A DNA stretch of 64,000 nt, taken from contig NZ_LAVL01000032.1 in assembly GCF_001083785.1 (NCBI RefSeq), positions 1 to 64,000 on the forward strand, in the 5' to 3' direction. Below the pieces are notes generated by a model, which saw nothing but the letters and a program-made list of their open reading frames with translations, searched no databases and was not told the DNA's origin. Made by a program: the position numbers and the translations under genes. This DNA comes from Nonomuraea sp. SBT364 (GTDB lineage Bacteria; Actinomycetota; Actinomycetes; Streptosporangiales; Streptosporangiaceae). Each line of letters begins with the position of its first letter. Within the stretch, counting starts at the first letter, position 1. Of this stretch, positions 17,074 to 26,009 are shown in pieces.

Positions 17074-18510
17074 ATGGAGCGGCCCTTGGCGTGGCGGTCG
17101 GTCACGACGATCGCGGTCCTGCTGTCCGGCGTTCTGCTGGCGGTCAGCGGCGGCTACGGATACCACCGTGACGAGCTGTACTTCCGCGTACTGTCACAAC
17201 ACCCCGACTGGGGGTACGTGGACCAGCCGCCGCTGACGCCGATGCTGGCGCGGCTGGCGATCGCGGTGTTCGGCGACACGCTGACCGCGATCCGGGTGCC
17301 GCCCGCGCTGTCGATGGCGCTGCTGGTGGTGCTGGTGGCGCTGATCGCCCGCGAGCTCGGCGGCCGGGGCACGGCGCAGGCGCTCGCCGCGCTGGGCACC
17401 GCGGGCGGCGCGTTCACGCTGATCGCCGGGCACGTGATGCTGACGCTCAGCTTCGACCTGCCGCTGTGGGCCGGAGCCCTGCTGTTCATCCTGCGGGCGC
17501 TGCGGCGCGAGGAGCCCCGCTGGTGGCTCGCGGCGGGCGCGGTGATCGGGGTGGCCAGCTACAACAAGCACCTGATCGTGCTGCTCGTGCTGGGCCTGGC
17601 CGCCGGGCTGCTCACGGCCGGGCCGCGCCGGGTGCTGGCGAGCCCGTGGCTGTGGGCGGGCGCGCTGGTCGCGGCCGCGGTGGCGGCGCCGAACCTGGCC
17701 TACCAGATCACCAACGGGTGGCCGCAGCTGGAGATGGCGGCGGCGCTCAGCGAGAACAAGGGCGCCGAGATGCGGGCACTGTTCGTGCCCATGCAGGTCG
17801 TGCTGTTCGGGCCGGTGGTCGCGGTGATGGCCGGCTACGGCTTCGTGCGGCTGTGGCGCGACCGGCGGGTGCGGGCGCTGGCCGTCGCCTACCCGGTCGC
17901 GGCCGCGCTGACGCTGATCAGCGGCGGCCGGTTCGACTACGCGGCCGGGCTGATCCTGCTGCTGTTCGCGGCGGGCTGCGTGTCCGCCGAGGAGGCCGGG
18001 CGGCGGCGGGACGCGTGGGTGTCGCTGGGCGTCAACACCGCCGGCTGCGCGCTGTTCGGGCTGCCGCTGATCCCGCTGACGGTCCTGGCCGCCACGCCGG
18101 TGCCGGCGGTCAACGAGGTGACCCGTGAGTCCGTCGGCTGGCCCGAGCTGAACGCCACCGTCACCGGCGTCCTCGCCACCCTCACGCCGGACGAGCGCGC
18201 CCGCGCGGTGGTGATCGCCGGCAACTACGGCGAGCACGGCTCGCTCGCGCGGGCGGGCGTCCCGCGCGTCTACGCGGGCCACAACCAGCTCTGGGAGTAC
18301 GGGCCGCCGCCCGAGAGCGGGGACGTGGCGATCCTCATGAACATCGGCAGGCGCCTGCGTGACGGGCAATTCTCGCAGTGCGAGGAGAAGGGGCGCGTCG
18401 GCAACGCGGCCGGGATCGAGAACGAGGAGCTGGGCATGCGGGTCTGGCTGTGCCGCGGCCTGGAGCAGCCATGGAGCGCCACCTGGCCTAGATGGCGACA
18501 TTTCAGCTGA
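17074..18510 (+). CDS. Polytopic glycosyltransferase, GT39/ArnT-like
   Basis: A 478-residue membrane protein. After a first transmembrane segment it has YHRDELYFRVLSQHPDWGYV followed by DQPPLTPML, the typical first-loop acidic motif of polyprenyl-phosphate-dependent sugar transferases (GT39/PMT_2). About ten hydrophobic segments follow (for example LSMALLVVLVALIARELG, WLWAGALVAAAVAAPNLA). The C-terminal extramembrane part (about residue 350 on) lies after the last helix. It should transfer a sugar from a lipid carrier on the outer face of the membrane; sugar and acceptor are unknown. It is preceded by an unrelated TetR gene and followed by a 128-bp AT-rich region. Confidence 0.88.
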   Translation: MERPLAWRSVTTIAVLLSGVLLAVSGGYGYHRDELYFRVLSQHPDWGYVDQPPLTPMLARLAIAVFGDTLTAIRVPPALSMALLVVLVALIARELGGRGTAQALAALGTAGGAFTLIAGHVMLTLSFDLPLWAGALLFILRALRREEPRWWLAAGAVIGVASYNKHLIVLLVLGLAAGLLTAGPRRVLASPWLWAGALVAAAVAAPNLAYQITNGWPQLEMAAALSENKGAEMRALFVPMQVVLFGPVVAVMAGYGFVRLWRDRRVRALAVAYPVAAALTLISGGRFDYAAGLILLLFAAGCVSAEEAGRRRDAWVSLGVNTAGCALFGLPLIPLTVLAATPVPAVNEVTRESVGWPELNATVTGVLATLTPDERARAVVIAGNYGEHGSLARAGVPRVYAGHNQLWEYGPPPESGDVAILMNIGRRLRDGQFSQCEEKGRVGNAAGIENEELGMRVWLCRGLEQPWSATWPRWRHFS

Positions 18511-18638
18511 CCAGATTACATTTCATAACTTGTCAATTTTTGTTGGAGGATGCCCCTTGCATTCCCAACACGATCTCTTCACTCTTCTCCACAGAGGCGT
18601 AAAGATCACCTCTGCACCATCGCGGTGAAGGAGAGCTT

Positions 18639-21600
18639 GTGCCGAGCACCCCCCGTTGGCGTGCGCTCCTGGTGGGAGCAATCGCATCCTTGAGTCTCGT
18701 CGTCCCGCAGGGCGTGGCCCAGGCCGCGCCCGATCCGGGCAAGATCAACCAGTCCGTCCAGGCCCAGCTGGACGGCGACGGCAAGGCCACCTTCTGGGTA
18801 CGGATGAAGGGCGAGGCCGACCTCAGCGGCGCGCGCCGGGCCACCGCCAAGGAGGTCAAGGCCGAACGCGTCTACGAGGCCAAGACCGCGCGGGCCAAGA
18901 CCTCGCAGGCGGCCCTGCGCAAGCTGCTGGAATCCAACGACGCCGACTACACCCCGTTCTGGATCGTCAACGCGGTCAAGGTGACGGCCGGTCCGAAGCT
19001 GGCGGCCGAGATCGCCAAGCTCCCCGAGGTGGACCGGATCGACCCGATCCGCACCGTGGCGCTGCCCAAGCCGGTGCCCGGCAAGGCCGAGGTCAAGGTC
19101 AACGCCGTCGAGTGGAACGTCGACCGGGTCGGCGCCCCGCGCGTGTGGAGCGAGCTGGGCAACCGCGGTGAGGGCATCGTGGTGGCCAACATCGACAGCG
19201 GCGTCCAGTTCGACCACCCGGAACTGGCCGCGGCCTACCGGGGCAGCAGCCCGGACGGCTCGGTGCGGCACGACTACAACTGGTTCGACCCGGGACAGGT
19301 CTGCCCGAGCGCGGCCCCGTGCGACAACAACGGGCACGGCACTCACGTGATGGGCACGATGGTGGGCGCCGACGGCATCGGCGTCGCCCCGGCCGCCCGC
19401 TGGATCGCGGCCAAGGGCTGCGAGACCAACTCCTGCACCGACGCCTCCCTGCTGGCCGCCGGCCAGTGGGTGCTCGCGCCGACGGACCTGAACGGCGAGA
19501 ACCCGCGCCCGGACCTGGCCCCGGACATCGTCAACAACTCCTGGGGCGGCGACGGCTTCGACCCCTGGTACAAGCCGACGGTAGAGGCCTGGGTCGCGGC
19601 CGGCATCTTCCCCATGTTCGCCAACGGCAACGAGGGCCCGGCCTGCGACACCAGCGGCTCCCCCGGCCAGTACCGGGTCAGCTACAGCGCGGGCGGCTTC
19701 GACGTCAACAACGCGCTGTACGCGCGCTCCAGCAAGGGTGAGGGCGAGGACGGCGAGATCAAGCCGAACATCGCCGCCCCCGCGGTGAACGTGCGCTCGT
19801 CGGTGCCCGGCGGCTCCTACGACTCCTACACGGGCACGTCGATGGCCTCGCCGCACGTGGCGGCCACGGTGGCGCTCATCTGGTCGGCGGCGCCGCGCCT
19901 GCAGGGCGACGTCGACGCCACCCGGCCGCTGCTGGACAGCACCGCGATCGACGTGGACGACACCAGCTGCGGCGGCACGGCGACCGACAACAACATCTGG
20001 GGCGAGGGCCGGCTCGACGCCTACGCCGCCGTCCAGGCCGCGCCGCAGGAGAGCCTCGGCGGGCTGACGGGCACGGTCACCTCCGGCGGCGCGCCGGTGG
20101 CCGGGGTCACGGTGACCATCGAGGGACCGACCGCGCGCAGCGCCGTGACCGGCCCGGACGGCACGTACGCCGCCGTCCGGCTGCTGCCGGGCGAGTACCG
20201 GGTGCAGGCGGAGAGGTTCGGCTACGACACCGCCACGGCGGCGGTGACGGTGGCCGGCGACGCGACCGCCACGGCGGACGTGACCCTGGTCAGGCAGCCC
20301 ACCGGCGTGGTGTCGGGCACCGTGAGCACGGCCGGGACGGCCGAGCCCGGCGCCCGCGTGACGGCCAGGGGCACGCCGCTCAGCGCGGTCGCCGACGCCT
20401 CGGGCCGCTACGAGCTGGCGCTGCCGCACGGCGACCACGAGCTCGACGTCACCCCGGCCTCGCGGTGCGCCAGCCCCGCGTCCGTGCCCGTCACGGTGGC
20501 CGGGGACCTGACCAAGGACATCGAGCTGCCGCTGCGCAGCGACGGGTTCGGCTACACCTGCCGCAGCGCCCCGGCGCCGTACGTGGCGGGCACCGACAAG
20601 CTCGCGCTCACCGGCGACGACGAGGCCGCCCAGGTGACGCTGCCGTTCCCGGTCCCGTTCTACGGCACCGGCCAGAGCCGGGCGTGGATCGCGACCAACG
20701 GCTTCGCCACCTTCGCGGCCGACCGGGTCGTGGCGGCGGGCAACAGCCGGCTGCCCGCGACGGCCACCCCGAACAACGCCGTCTACCCGTTCTGGGATGA
20801 CTTCGTGGTCGACGCCCAGAGCGGCGTCTACACCGGCGTCACCGGGACGGCGCCGCACCGCGCGTTCGTGATCGAGTGGCGCAACGTGCGGTTCTACGCC
20901 GACGCCACGCAGCGGGTGTCGTTCTCGGCCCTGCTCGGCGAGGACGGCACGATGAGCTACCGCTACAAGGACATCGAGAGCGCCAGGGACCAGGGCTCGG
21001 CCGGCACCGTCGGCATCGAGAACGCGGCCGGGAACGACGCGCTGCAGTACCTGTACGAGGAGCCGGCGCTGGCCACCGGGCAGGGCCTGACGTTCAGCGC
21101 GAGCCGCCACGGCCTGGTGACGGGCGTGGTCACCGACGCCAACGACGGCGACCCGCTGCCGGGCGCGACCGTCAAGGTGGGGGACGTGGCGACGTTCACC
21201 ACCGGCGCGGACGGCTCCTTCTACGGCCAGCTCCTGGCGGGCGACTACGAGGTCGTCGTCTCCAAGGAGCACTACGGCACCTTCACCCAGGCGGTCACCG
21301 TCGCCCCGGCCACGGTGACGAAGGTGGACACGGCGCTGGTGACCGGCCGGGTGGCCGCCTCGACGGCCGAGGTCACCGTGGTCATGCCGGCGGACGCCTC
21401 CAGGACGAAGACGCTGGAGCTGACGAACCTGGGCTCGCCGACGCCGTACACGGTCACCACCGATCCGGCGGACGGCTGGCTCGGCGTCACGCCCGTGTCC
21501 GGCGACCTGGCCAAGGGGCAGAAGGCGACGCTGGAGGTGACGGTGTCGAGCGCGGGCGTGACGGCCGGCACGACCCGCGCCGGGAAGCTGGTCATCAAGT

Positions 21601-22142
21601 CCGCCAGCGGCCGGCAGCCGGTCATCGAGGTCGCGGTGACGGTCGTGGTGCCCAAGCATCAGGTGGCCGTCGACGTGGGCGCGAGCCGCTCGTCCACCGA
21701 CGCCGCCGGCGACGCCTGGACGCCCGACGCCCGCTACCGCCAGGGCGGGCACGGGTACGTGGGCAGCGGCACCCGCGAGCGCGACACCCGCAGGAGCATC
21801 GACGGCACCGAGGACCAGGCGCTGTTCCGGACGGCCCGTGAGGGCATGCTGGAGTACCGCTTCGACAACGTGCCGGCCGGGGTCTACACGGTCGAGCTGG
21901 ACTTCGCCGAGATCCGCAACATGGACATGGGCCGGCGGGTGTTCGACGTGCTCGTCGAGGGCCAGCTCGCCATCCCGGCGCTCGACCTGGCCCTGGAGGC
22001 GGGCACGTACACGGCGGTCAGCAGGCAGTACACGGTGCGCGTCACCGACGGCCAGCTGAACGTGCGCTTCGCCGCCCGGCAGGGGCCGACGATCGTGAAC
22101 GCCATCCGCGTCTCCGAACGCCCCGACAAGACGTCGCCGTGA
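18639..22142 (+). CDS. Secreted subtilisin-like serine protease (bacillopeptidase F-like) with malectin-type C-terminus
   Basis: A 1167-residue exoprotein. A signal peptide (about residues 1-30, cut after VAQAA) is followed by a propeptide of roughly 110 residues. The S8 catalytic domain has Asp186 in VANIDSGVQFDHPEL, His233 in NNGHGTHVMGTMVG, the oxyanion Asn in FANGNEGP and Ser401 in YTGTSMASPHVAA. Then come carboxypeptidase-regulatory-like beta repeats (LTGTVTSGGAPVAGVTV, VSGTVSTAGTAEPGARV, VTGVVTDANDGDPLPGATV) and a final malectin/CBM-like domain (VAVDVGASRSSTDAAGDAWT to TIVNAIRVSE). GTG start with GGAGAG 5 nt upstream. The add-on domains suggest binding to glycans or the cell surface. 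A strong hairpin terminator follows. Confidence 0.93.
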   Translation: MPSTPRWRALLVGAIASLSLVVPQGVAQAAPDPGKINQSVQAQLDGDGKATFWVRMKGEADLSGARRATAKEVKAERVYEAKTARAKTSQAALRKLLESNDADYTPFWIVNAVKVTAGPKLAAEIAKLPEVDRIDPIRTVALPKPVPGKAEVKVNAVEWNVDRVGAPRVWSELGNRGEGIVVANIDSGVQFDHPELAAAYRGSSPDGSVRHDYNWFDPGQVCPSAAPCDNNGHGTHVMGTMVGADGIGVAPAARWIAAKGCETNSCTDASLLAAGQWVLAPTDLNGENPRPDLAPDIVNNSWGGDGFDPWYKPTVEAWVAAGIFPMFANGNEGPACDTSGSPGQYRVSYSAGGFDVNNALYARSSKGEGEDGEIKPNIAAPAVNVRSSVPGGSYDSYTGTSMASPHVAATVALIWSAAPRLQGDVDATRPLLDSTAIDVDDTSCGGTATDNNIWGEGRLDAYAAVQAAPQESLGGLTGTVTSGGAPVAGVTVTIEGPTARSAVTGPDGTYAAVRLLPGEYRVQAERFGYDTATAAVTVAGDATATADVTLVRQPTGVVSGTVSTAGTAEPGARVTARGTPLSAVADASGRYELALPHGDHELDVTPASRCASPASVPVTVAGDLTKDIELPLRSDGFGYTCRSAPAPYVAGTDKLALTGDDEAAQVTLPFPVPFYGTGQSRAWIATNGFATFAADRVVAAGNSRLPATATPNNAVYPFWDDFVVDAQSGVYTGVTGTAPHRAFVIEWRNVRFYADATQRVSFSALLGEDGTMSYRYKDIESARDQGSAGTVGIENAAGNDALQYLYEEPALATGQGLTFSASRHGLVTGVVTDANDGDPLPGATVKVGDVATFTTGADGSFYGQLLAGDYEVVVSKEHYGTFTQAVTVAPATVTKVDTALVTGRVAASTAEVTVVMPADASRTKTLELTNLGSPTPYTVTTDPADGWLGVTPVSGDLAKGQKATLEVTVSSAGVTAGTTRAGKLVIKSASGRQPVIEVAVTVVVPKHQVAVDVGASRSSTDAAGDAWTPDARYRQGGHGYVGSGTRERDTRRSIDGTEDQALFRTAREGMLEYRFDNVPAGVYTVELDFAEIRNMDMGRRVFDVLVEGQLAIPALDLALEAGTYTAVSRQYTVRVTDGQLNVRFAARQGPTIVNAIRVSERPDKTSP

Positions 22143-22157
22143 TCACCCCGTGATCAC
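22139..22157. repeat. Tandem GTGATCAC palindromes, 11 bp apart
   Basis: Two copies of the 8-bp palindrome GTGATCAC begin at 22139 and 22150, one helical turn apart; the second extends to a 12-bp palindrome, CCGTGATCACGG. The first copy contains the protease stop codon. They may be a regulator site for the CocE-type gene downstream or simply help termination. Confidence 0.4.
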
Positions 22158-22180
22158 GGGTTGACGCGATCGTGAACGCG

Positions 22181-22215
22181 GATGCCGCCCTGGCTGTCAC
22201 AGCCGGGGCGGCATC
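22181..22215 (+). terminator. Rho-independent-type hairpin after the protease gene
   Basis: GATGCCGCCC pairs with GGGCGGCATC and an inner GGCTG pairs with CAGCC around a TCA loop, giving a long stem with one mismatch. It is followed by TGTTA, not a long U tract, as is common in GC-rich actinomycetes. It separates the protease from the CocE-type gene. Confidence 0.75.
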
Positions 22216-22230
22216 TGTTACTGGTGACAT

Positions 22231-23832
22231 ATGCGACGTGTCCGGATCTATCGTGACCTTCCTGTGGAGATGCCCGACGGCGTGGTACTGCTCGCCGACC
22301 GGTACGAGGCCGCCGGGGGCGGTCCCGCGCCGGTGATCCTCGTCCGCTCCCCCTACGGCAGGCGCGGCGTGTTCGGGTTCGTGTACGGGCGCGGCTTCGC
22401 CCGCAACGGCTTCCACGTGGTGATCCAGAGCTGCCGGGGCGGTTTCGGCTCCGGCGGGCTGCTCGACCCGCTCGGCGACGAGCGCGACGACGGCCTGGCG
22501 ACGCTCGCCTGGCTGCGCGAGCAGCCGTGGTACGGCGGGTCGCTGGCCATGTTCGGCCCCTCCTACCTGGGCTACACGCAGTGGGCGGTGGCGGCCGAGG
22601 CCGGGCCCGAGCTGAAGGCGATGGCCACGCAGATCACCGCCTCCCAGTTCCGCGACGCCGCCTACGTCGGCGGGGCGTTCGCGCTGGAGTCGGCGCTGAG
22701 CTGGACGACGCTGACCGACGCGATGTCGCGCCGGTTCGGCGGCGCGGCCGCCCCGCTGACCGCTCCCCGCACGACCCGGCGGGCGGTGCTGTCGGCGCTG
22801 TCGGGGCGGCCGGTGTCCGAGCTCGACCTGGCCTCGGCGGGCCGCCCGCTGCGCTTCTACCGGGATCTGCTGGCCCACCACGCCGACCCCGCCGTGCCGT
22901 ACTGGAACAAGCGCGACTTCTCCCCCAGGGTGGGTGAGGTGGAGGCGGCGGTCACCATGCTCGGCGGGTGGTACGACGTCTTCCTGCCGTGGCAGCTCAA
23001 GGACTACCTGGCGCTGCGGGCGGCGGGGCGGCGGCCGCAGCTGACGATCGGGCCGTGGTGGCACGTGGACGCGCGGCACGGGCGGGTCGCGATGGCCGAG
23101 TCGCTGGCCTGGTTCCGGGCGCACCTGCTCGGCGACCCGTCGGGGCTGCGCGAGCAGCCGGTGCGGCTGTACGTGACGGGGGCCGGGGAGTGGCGCGACT
23201 ACCCCGACTGGCCGGTGCCGGGGACGCGGCAGGTCCGGTGGCATCTGCGCGAGGGTGCCCGGCTCGACCGGGAGCCGCCGCGCGAGGACGGGACGGACCG
23301 CTTCCGCTACCACCCCGACCATCCGACGCCGGTGATCGGCGGGCCGGTGCTGCTGGCCGACTCCCGGCCGCGTGACCAGCGTCGCCTGGAGGCCCGGCGC
23401 GACGTGCTCGTCTACTCCTCGGCCGCGCTGGAGTCGGACGTCGAGGCGATCGGGCCGGTCGGCGCCGAGCTGTTCGTCCGCTCCAGCACGCCGTACGTGG
23501 ACGTGGTCGTGCGGGTGTGCGACGTGCACCCGGGCGGCCGGTCGATGAACGTGTGCGAGGGCGTGCGCCGGCTGGGCCCGGACCTGCCCGATATGGTGGG
23601 TGACGTGCGGAGGGTGCTGGTGGATCTGTGGCCGGTCGGCCACCGGTTCCGGCGCGGGCACCGGATCCGGGTGCACGTGGCCGCGGGCGCCTATCCGACG
23701 ATCGCCCGCAATCCCGGCACCGGCCGGCCGCTCGGCGAGGGCGGGCCGATGGTGGCCGCCGACGTGGAGGTGTCCCGCTCCCCGGAGCATCCGTCGGCCG
23801 TGATCCTGCCGCTGTGCGCGCCGCGCGGCTGA
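22231..23832 (+). CDS. CocE/NonD-family hydrolase (S15 X-Pro peptidase superfamily)
   Basis: A 533-residue alpha/beta hydrolase. The N-terminal catalytic core starts with DLPVEMPDGVVLLADRYEA; the nucleophile is in SLAMFGPSYLGYTQWAVA, the Asp in MLGGWYDVFLPWQLKDY and the His in IGPWWHVDARHG. The C-terminal third is the jelly-roll domain (AALESDVEAIGPVGAELFV, RFRRGHRIRVHVAAGAYP). Family members cleave acyl or ester bonds (cocaine esterase, glutaryl-acylase, X-Pro dipeptidyl peptidase); which substrate applies here is unknown. The WYL regulator gene overlaps its 3' end. Confidence 0.92.
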   Translation: MRRVRIYRDLPVEMPDGVVLLADRYEAAGGGPAPVILVRSPYGRRGVFGFVYGRGFARNGFHVVIQSCRGGFGSGGLLDPLGDERDDGLATLAWLREQPWYGGSLAMFGPSYLGYTQWAVAAEAGPELKAMATQITASQFRDAAYVGGAFALESALSWTTLTDAMSRRFGGAAAPLTAPRTTRRAVLSALSGRPVSELDLASAGRPLRFYRDLLAHHADPAVPYWNKRDFSPRVGEVEAAVTMLGGWYDVFLPWQLKDYLALRAAGRRPQLTIGPWWHVDARHGRVAMAESLAWFRAHLLGDPSGLREQPVRLYVTGAGEWRDYPDWPVPGTRQVRWHLREGARLDREPPREDGTDRFRYHPDHPTPVIGGPVLLADSRPRDQRRLEARRDVLVYSSAALESDVEAIGPVGAELFVRSSTPYVDVVVRVCDVHPGGRSMNVCEGVRRLGPDLPDMVGDVRRVLVDLWPVGHRFRRGHRIRVHVAAGAYPTIARNPGTGRPLGEGGPMVAADVEVSRSPEHPSAVILPLCAPRG

Positions 23833-24755
23833 TGTCGCTGGTCCTGCTGCTGCAGGGCCGGGGCGGGATGACGGCGGCCGAGCTGGCCCGCGAGCTGGAG
23901 GTGTCGGAGCGGACCGTGCACCGCGACGTGCTGGCGCTGTCGGAGGCGGGCATCCCCGTCTACGCCGACCGGGGGCGCGGCGGCGGCTATCGGCTGCTGG
24001 AGGGCTACCGCACCCGGCTGACCGGGCTGGACCGGGCGGAGGCCGAGGCGCTGTTCCTGTCGGGGGTGCCCGCCGCGCTGCGCGAGATGGGGCTGCAGGA
24101 GGTGGCCGCGACGGCCCGGCTGAAGGCCGCCGCCGCGCTCGCGCCCGGCCTGCGCGACGCCCCCGCCACGGCCGCGCAGCGCTTCCATCTGGACGCGCCG
24201 GGCTGGTTCGCCCCCGGCGACCCGCCGCCGGCCGCGCTCGCGCCGCTGGCCAGGGCCGTGTGGAACGACTGCACGGTGACCGCGTCGTACCGGGACCGGG
24301 TGCGCGAGCTGGAGCCGTACGGGCTGGTGCTGAAGGGCGGCTCCTGGTATCTGGCCGCGCGCTCGCGCGGGCGCTTCCTCGTCTACCGGGTGGACCGGTT
24401 CGGCGCGGTCGAGCAGGGCGGCGGCGGGTTCGACCGGGACCCGGGCTTCGACCTGGCCGCGTTCTGGGCCGGGCAGTCCGCCGAGTTCACCCGCTCGCTG
24501 CTGCGCGAGGAGGTCACGCTGCGGCTGAGCCCGCGCGGCGTGCGGCTGCTGCGGCACGTCGCCGACCCGGCCGCGCTCCCCGGCGCGCTCGCCTCGCTGC
24601 GGCCCGACGGCACGGTGCGGCTGGCCGTCGAGTCGGTGGAGGTGGCCTACTCACAGGTGCTGCGCTTCGGCCCGGAGGCCGAGGTGCTGGGCCCGCCGGA
24701 GCTGCGCGCGCTGGTCGCGGAGGCGGCGGCCCGGACCGCGGCCCTCTACCGGTAG
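23814..24755 (+). CDS. YafY-type transcription regulator (HTH plus WYL domain)
   Basis: A 313-residue regulator. The N-terminal HTH_11 domain reads LVLLLQGRGGMTAAELAREL, then VSERTVHRDVLALSEAG and the wing GRGGGYRLLEGYRT. The middle WYL domain has VTASYRDRVRELEPYGLVLK and GSWYLAARSRGRFLVYRVDR, with a C-terminal WCX-like extension. I prefer the GTG at 23814 (MRAARLMSLVLLLQ) because related proteins begin that way, although the ATG at 23832, which overlaps the CocE stop as TGATG, is also possible. It is translationally coupled to the hydrolase gene and may control it. It overlaps the convergent SDR 3' end by 10 bp. Confidence 0.88.
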   Translation: MRAARLMSLVLLLQGRGGMTAAELARELEVSERTVHRDVLALSEAGIPVYADRGRGGGYRLLEGYRTRLTGLDRAEAEALFLSGVPAALREMGLQEVAATARLKAAAALAPGLRDAPATAAQRFHLDAPGWFAPGDPPPAALAPLARAVWNDCTVTASYRDRVRELEPYGLVLKGGSWYLAARSRGRFLVYRVDRFGAVEQGGGGFDRDPGFDLAAFWAGQSAEFTRSLLREEVTLRLSPRGVRLLRHVADPAALPGALASLRPDGTVRLAVESVEVAYSQVLRFGPEAEVLGPPELRALVAEAAARTAALYR

Positions 24756-25678
24756 TCCCCGGGTGACGCCTGCTTGCCGCCCTCCAGCACCTCGGTGATG
24801 TAGCGCCACACCTGCGGCCTGCTGCCGTCGGCGTCGGTGAACCCGTACGCCAGCGCGAGCTCCTCACTGGAGACGCTCCTGCCGGACCAGCGGCTCCGGC
24901 CGGGGTCGGTGGCGAGCGCGGCGACCGCCCGGCCCGCGTACGCCGGCGTCTCCGACACCCCGAACGCGGGATCGCCGGCGACGGCGTCGCGCCAGGTCTC
25001 CTCGGTGACGCCGAAGTTGTCCAGCATGGCCTCCGAGCGCAGGAAGCCCGGGGTGAGCGCCACCGCCGTGCCGCCGTGCTCGCGCAGCTCCCGGGCCTGC
25101 GCGTACGCCAGCCGGTTGACGGCCGTCTTGGCCAGGTCGTAGAAGATCGAATCGCGGTAGCGGGTGGCGTTGAAGTCCCAGGTGCCGTCGGTGACCTCCA
25201 CGACCAGGCCGCCCGGGTGGCGGATCAGCAGCGGCAGCAGGTGGTGGCTGGTGATGAGGTGGGTGTCGATCGCCAGCCGGAGCAGGCGCAGGCCCTTGTC
25301 CAGGTCGTGCTCCCAGACCGGGGTGCGCCACTGCCACAGCGCGTCGGCGCCCCAGATGTCGTTGACCAGCACGTCCAGCCGGCCGTGCTCGTCGCCGATC
25401 CGCCCGGCCAGCGCCTCGACCTGGGCCGGGTCCAGATGGTCAACCCGGACGGGGATGCCGGTGCCGCCGGCGGCGGTCACCCGCCCGGCGGTCTCCTCGA
25501 TGGTCTCGGGACGGTTCATCTCCGAGCGCCGCTCGCGGGTCGACCTGCCGGTGCAGTAGACGGTCGCGCCGGCGGCGCCCAGCTCCACCGCGATTCCCCG
25601 TCCCGTGCCGCGGGTCGCGCCCGCCACCAGAGCAATCATGGGGTCAGCCTGCCCGGGAAAGAGGACATCCTGTGTCAT
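24746..25678 (-). CDS. Short-chain dehydrogenase/reductase
   Basis: A 310-residue Rossmann-fold oxidoreductase. The cofactor motif is ALVAGATRGTGRGIAVELG, the second nucleotide motif LDVLVNDIWGAD, and the active site YDLAKTAVNRLAYA (Tyr-x3-Lys). Arg at the start of the VYCTGRSTRERRSEM segment favours NADP. The usual catalytic Ser position is not the standard form here (VEVTDGTWDFNATRYRDSI). The ATG at 25678 has GGGGA 7 nt upstream; a second in-frame ATG (MIALVAG) lies 13 codons later and would also give a complete fold. Substrate unknown. Confidence 0.9.
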   Translation of the reverse strand: MTQDVLFPGQADPMIALVAGATRGTGRGIAVELGAAGATVYCTGRSTRERRSEMNRPETIEETAGRVTAAGGTGIPVRVDHLDPAQVEALAGRIGDEHGRLDVLVNDIWGADALWQWRTPVWEHDLDKGLRLLRLAIDTHLITSHHLLPLLIRHPGGLVVEVTDGTWDFNATRYRDSIFYDLAKTAVNRLAYAQARELREHGGTAVALTPGFLRSEAMLDNFGVTEETWRDAVAGDPAFGVSETPAYAGRAVAALATDPGRSRWSGRSVSSEELALAYGFTDADGSRPQVWRYITEVLEGGKQASPGDYR

Positions 25679-25796
25679 GTTTTCCCCGTTCGGCGCGGGG
25701 AGACGACCATTCGCCGATCGGTGACCTGACCGGATTTACGGGCGTCGTTAATGTGCCGGGCAGAGCTGCTTCTCCTCACTGTCATAGGAGATCGCC

Positions 25797-26009
25797 GTGC
25801 CCGATGAGAAGAGTGACCGCAGCCCCTGGAACTGGCTGCTGCTCGTCCCCATCGTCATCCCCCTGCTCCCCTTCCTGTTCAACGCCGACGAGCCCCGGCT
25901 GTTCGGGTTCCCGCTGTTCTACTGGCTGCAGATGGCCTTCATCCTGCTCGGCGTGGGCACCACCACGCTCGTCTACCAGATGACCAAGCGCGGCAGGAGG
26001 CGGCCGTGA
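25797..26009 (+). CDS. DUF3311 small membrane protein, symporter partner (copy 1)
   Basis: A 70-residue protein with two transmembrane segments (WNWLLLVPIVIPLLPFLF and LFYWLQMAFILLGVGTTTLV) joined by a short loop NADEPRLFGFP, and a basic tail. This matches the DUF3311 family, which is regularly encoded just before sodium:solute symporters and may be a small subunit or assembly factor. GTG start with AGGAG 6 nt upstream. The next gene starts within its stop codon (GTGA). A close paralogue is at 27748-27957. Confidence 0.88.
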   Translation: MPDEKSDRSPWNWLLLVPIVIPLLPFLFNADEPRLFGFPLFYWLQMAFILLGVGTTTLVYQMTKRGRRRP

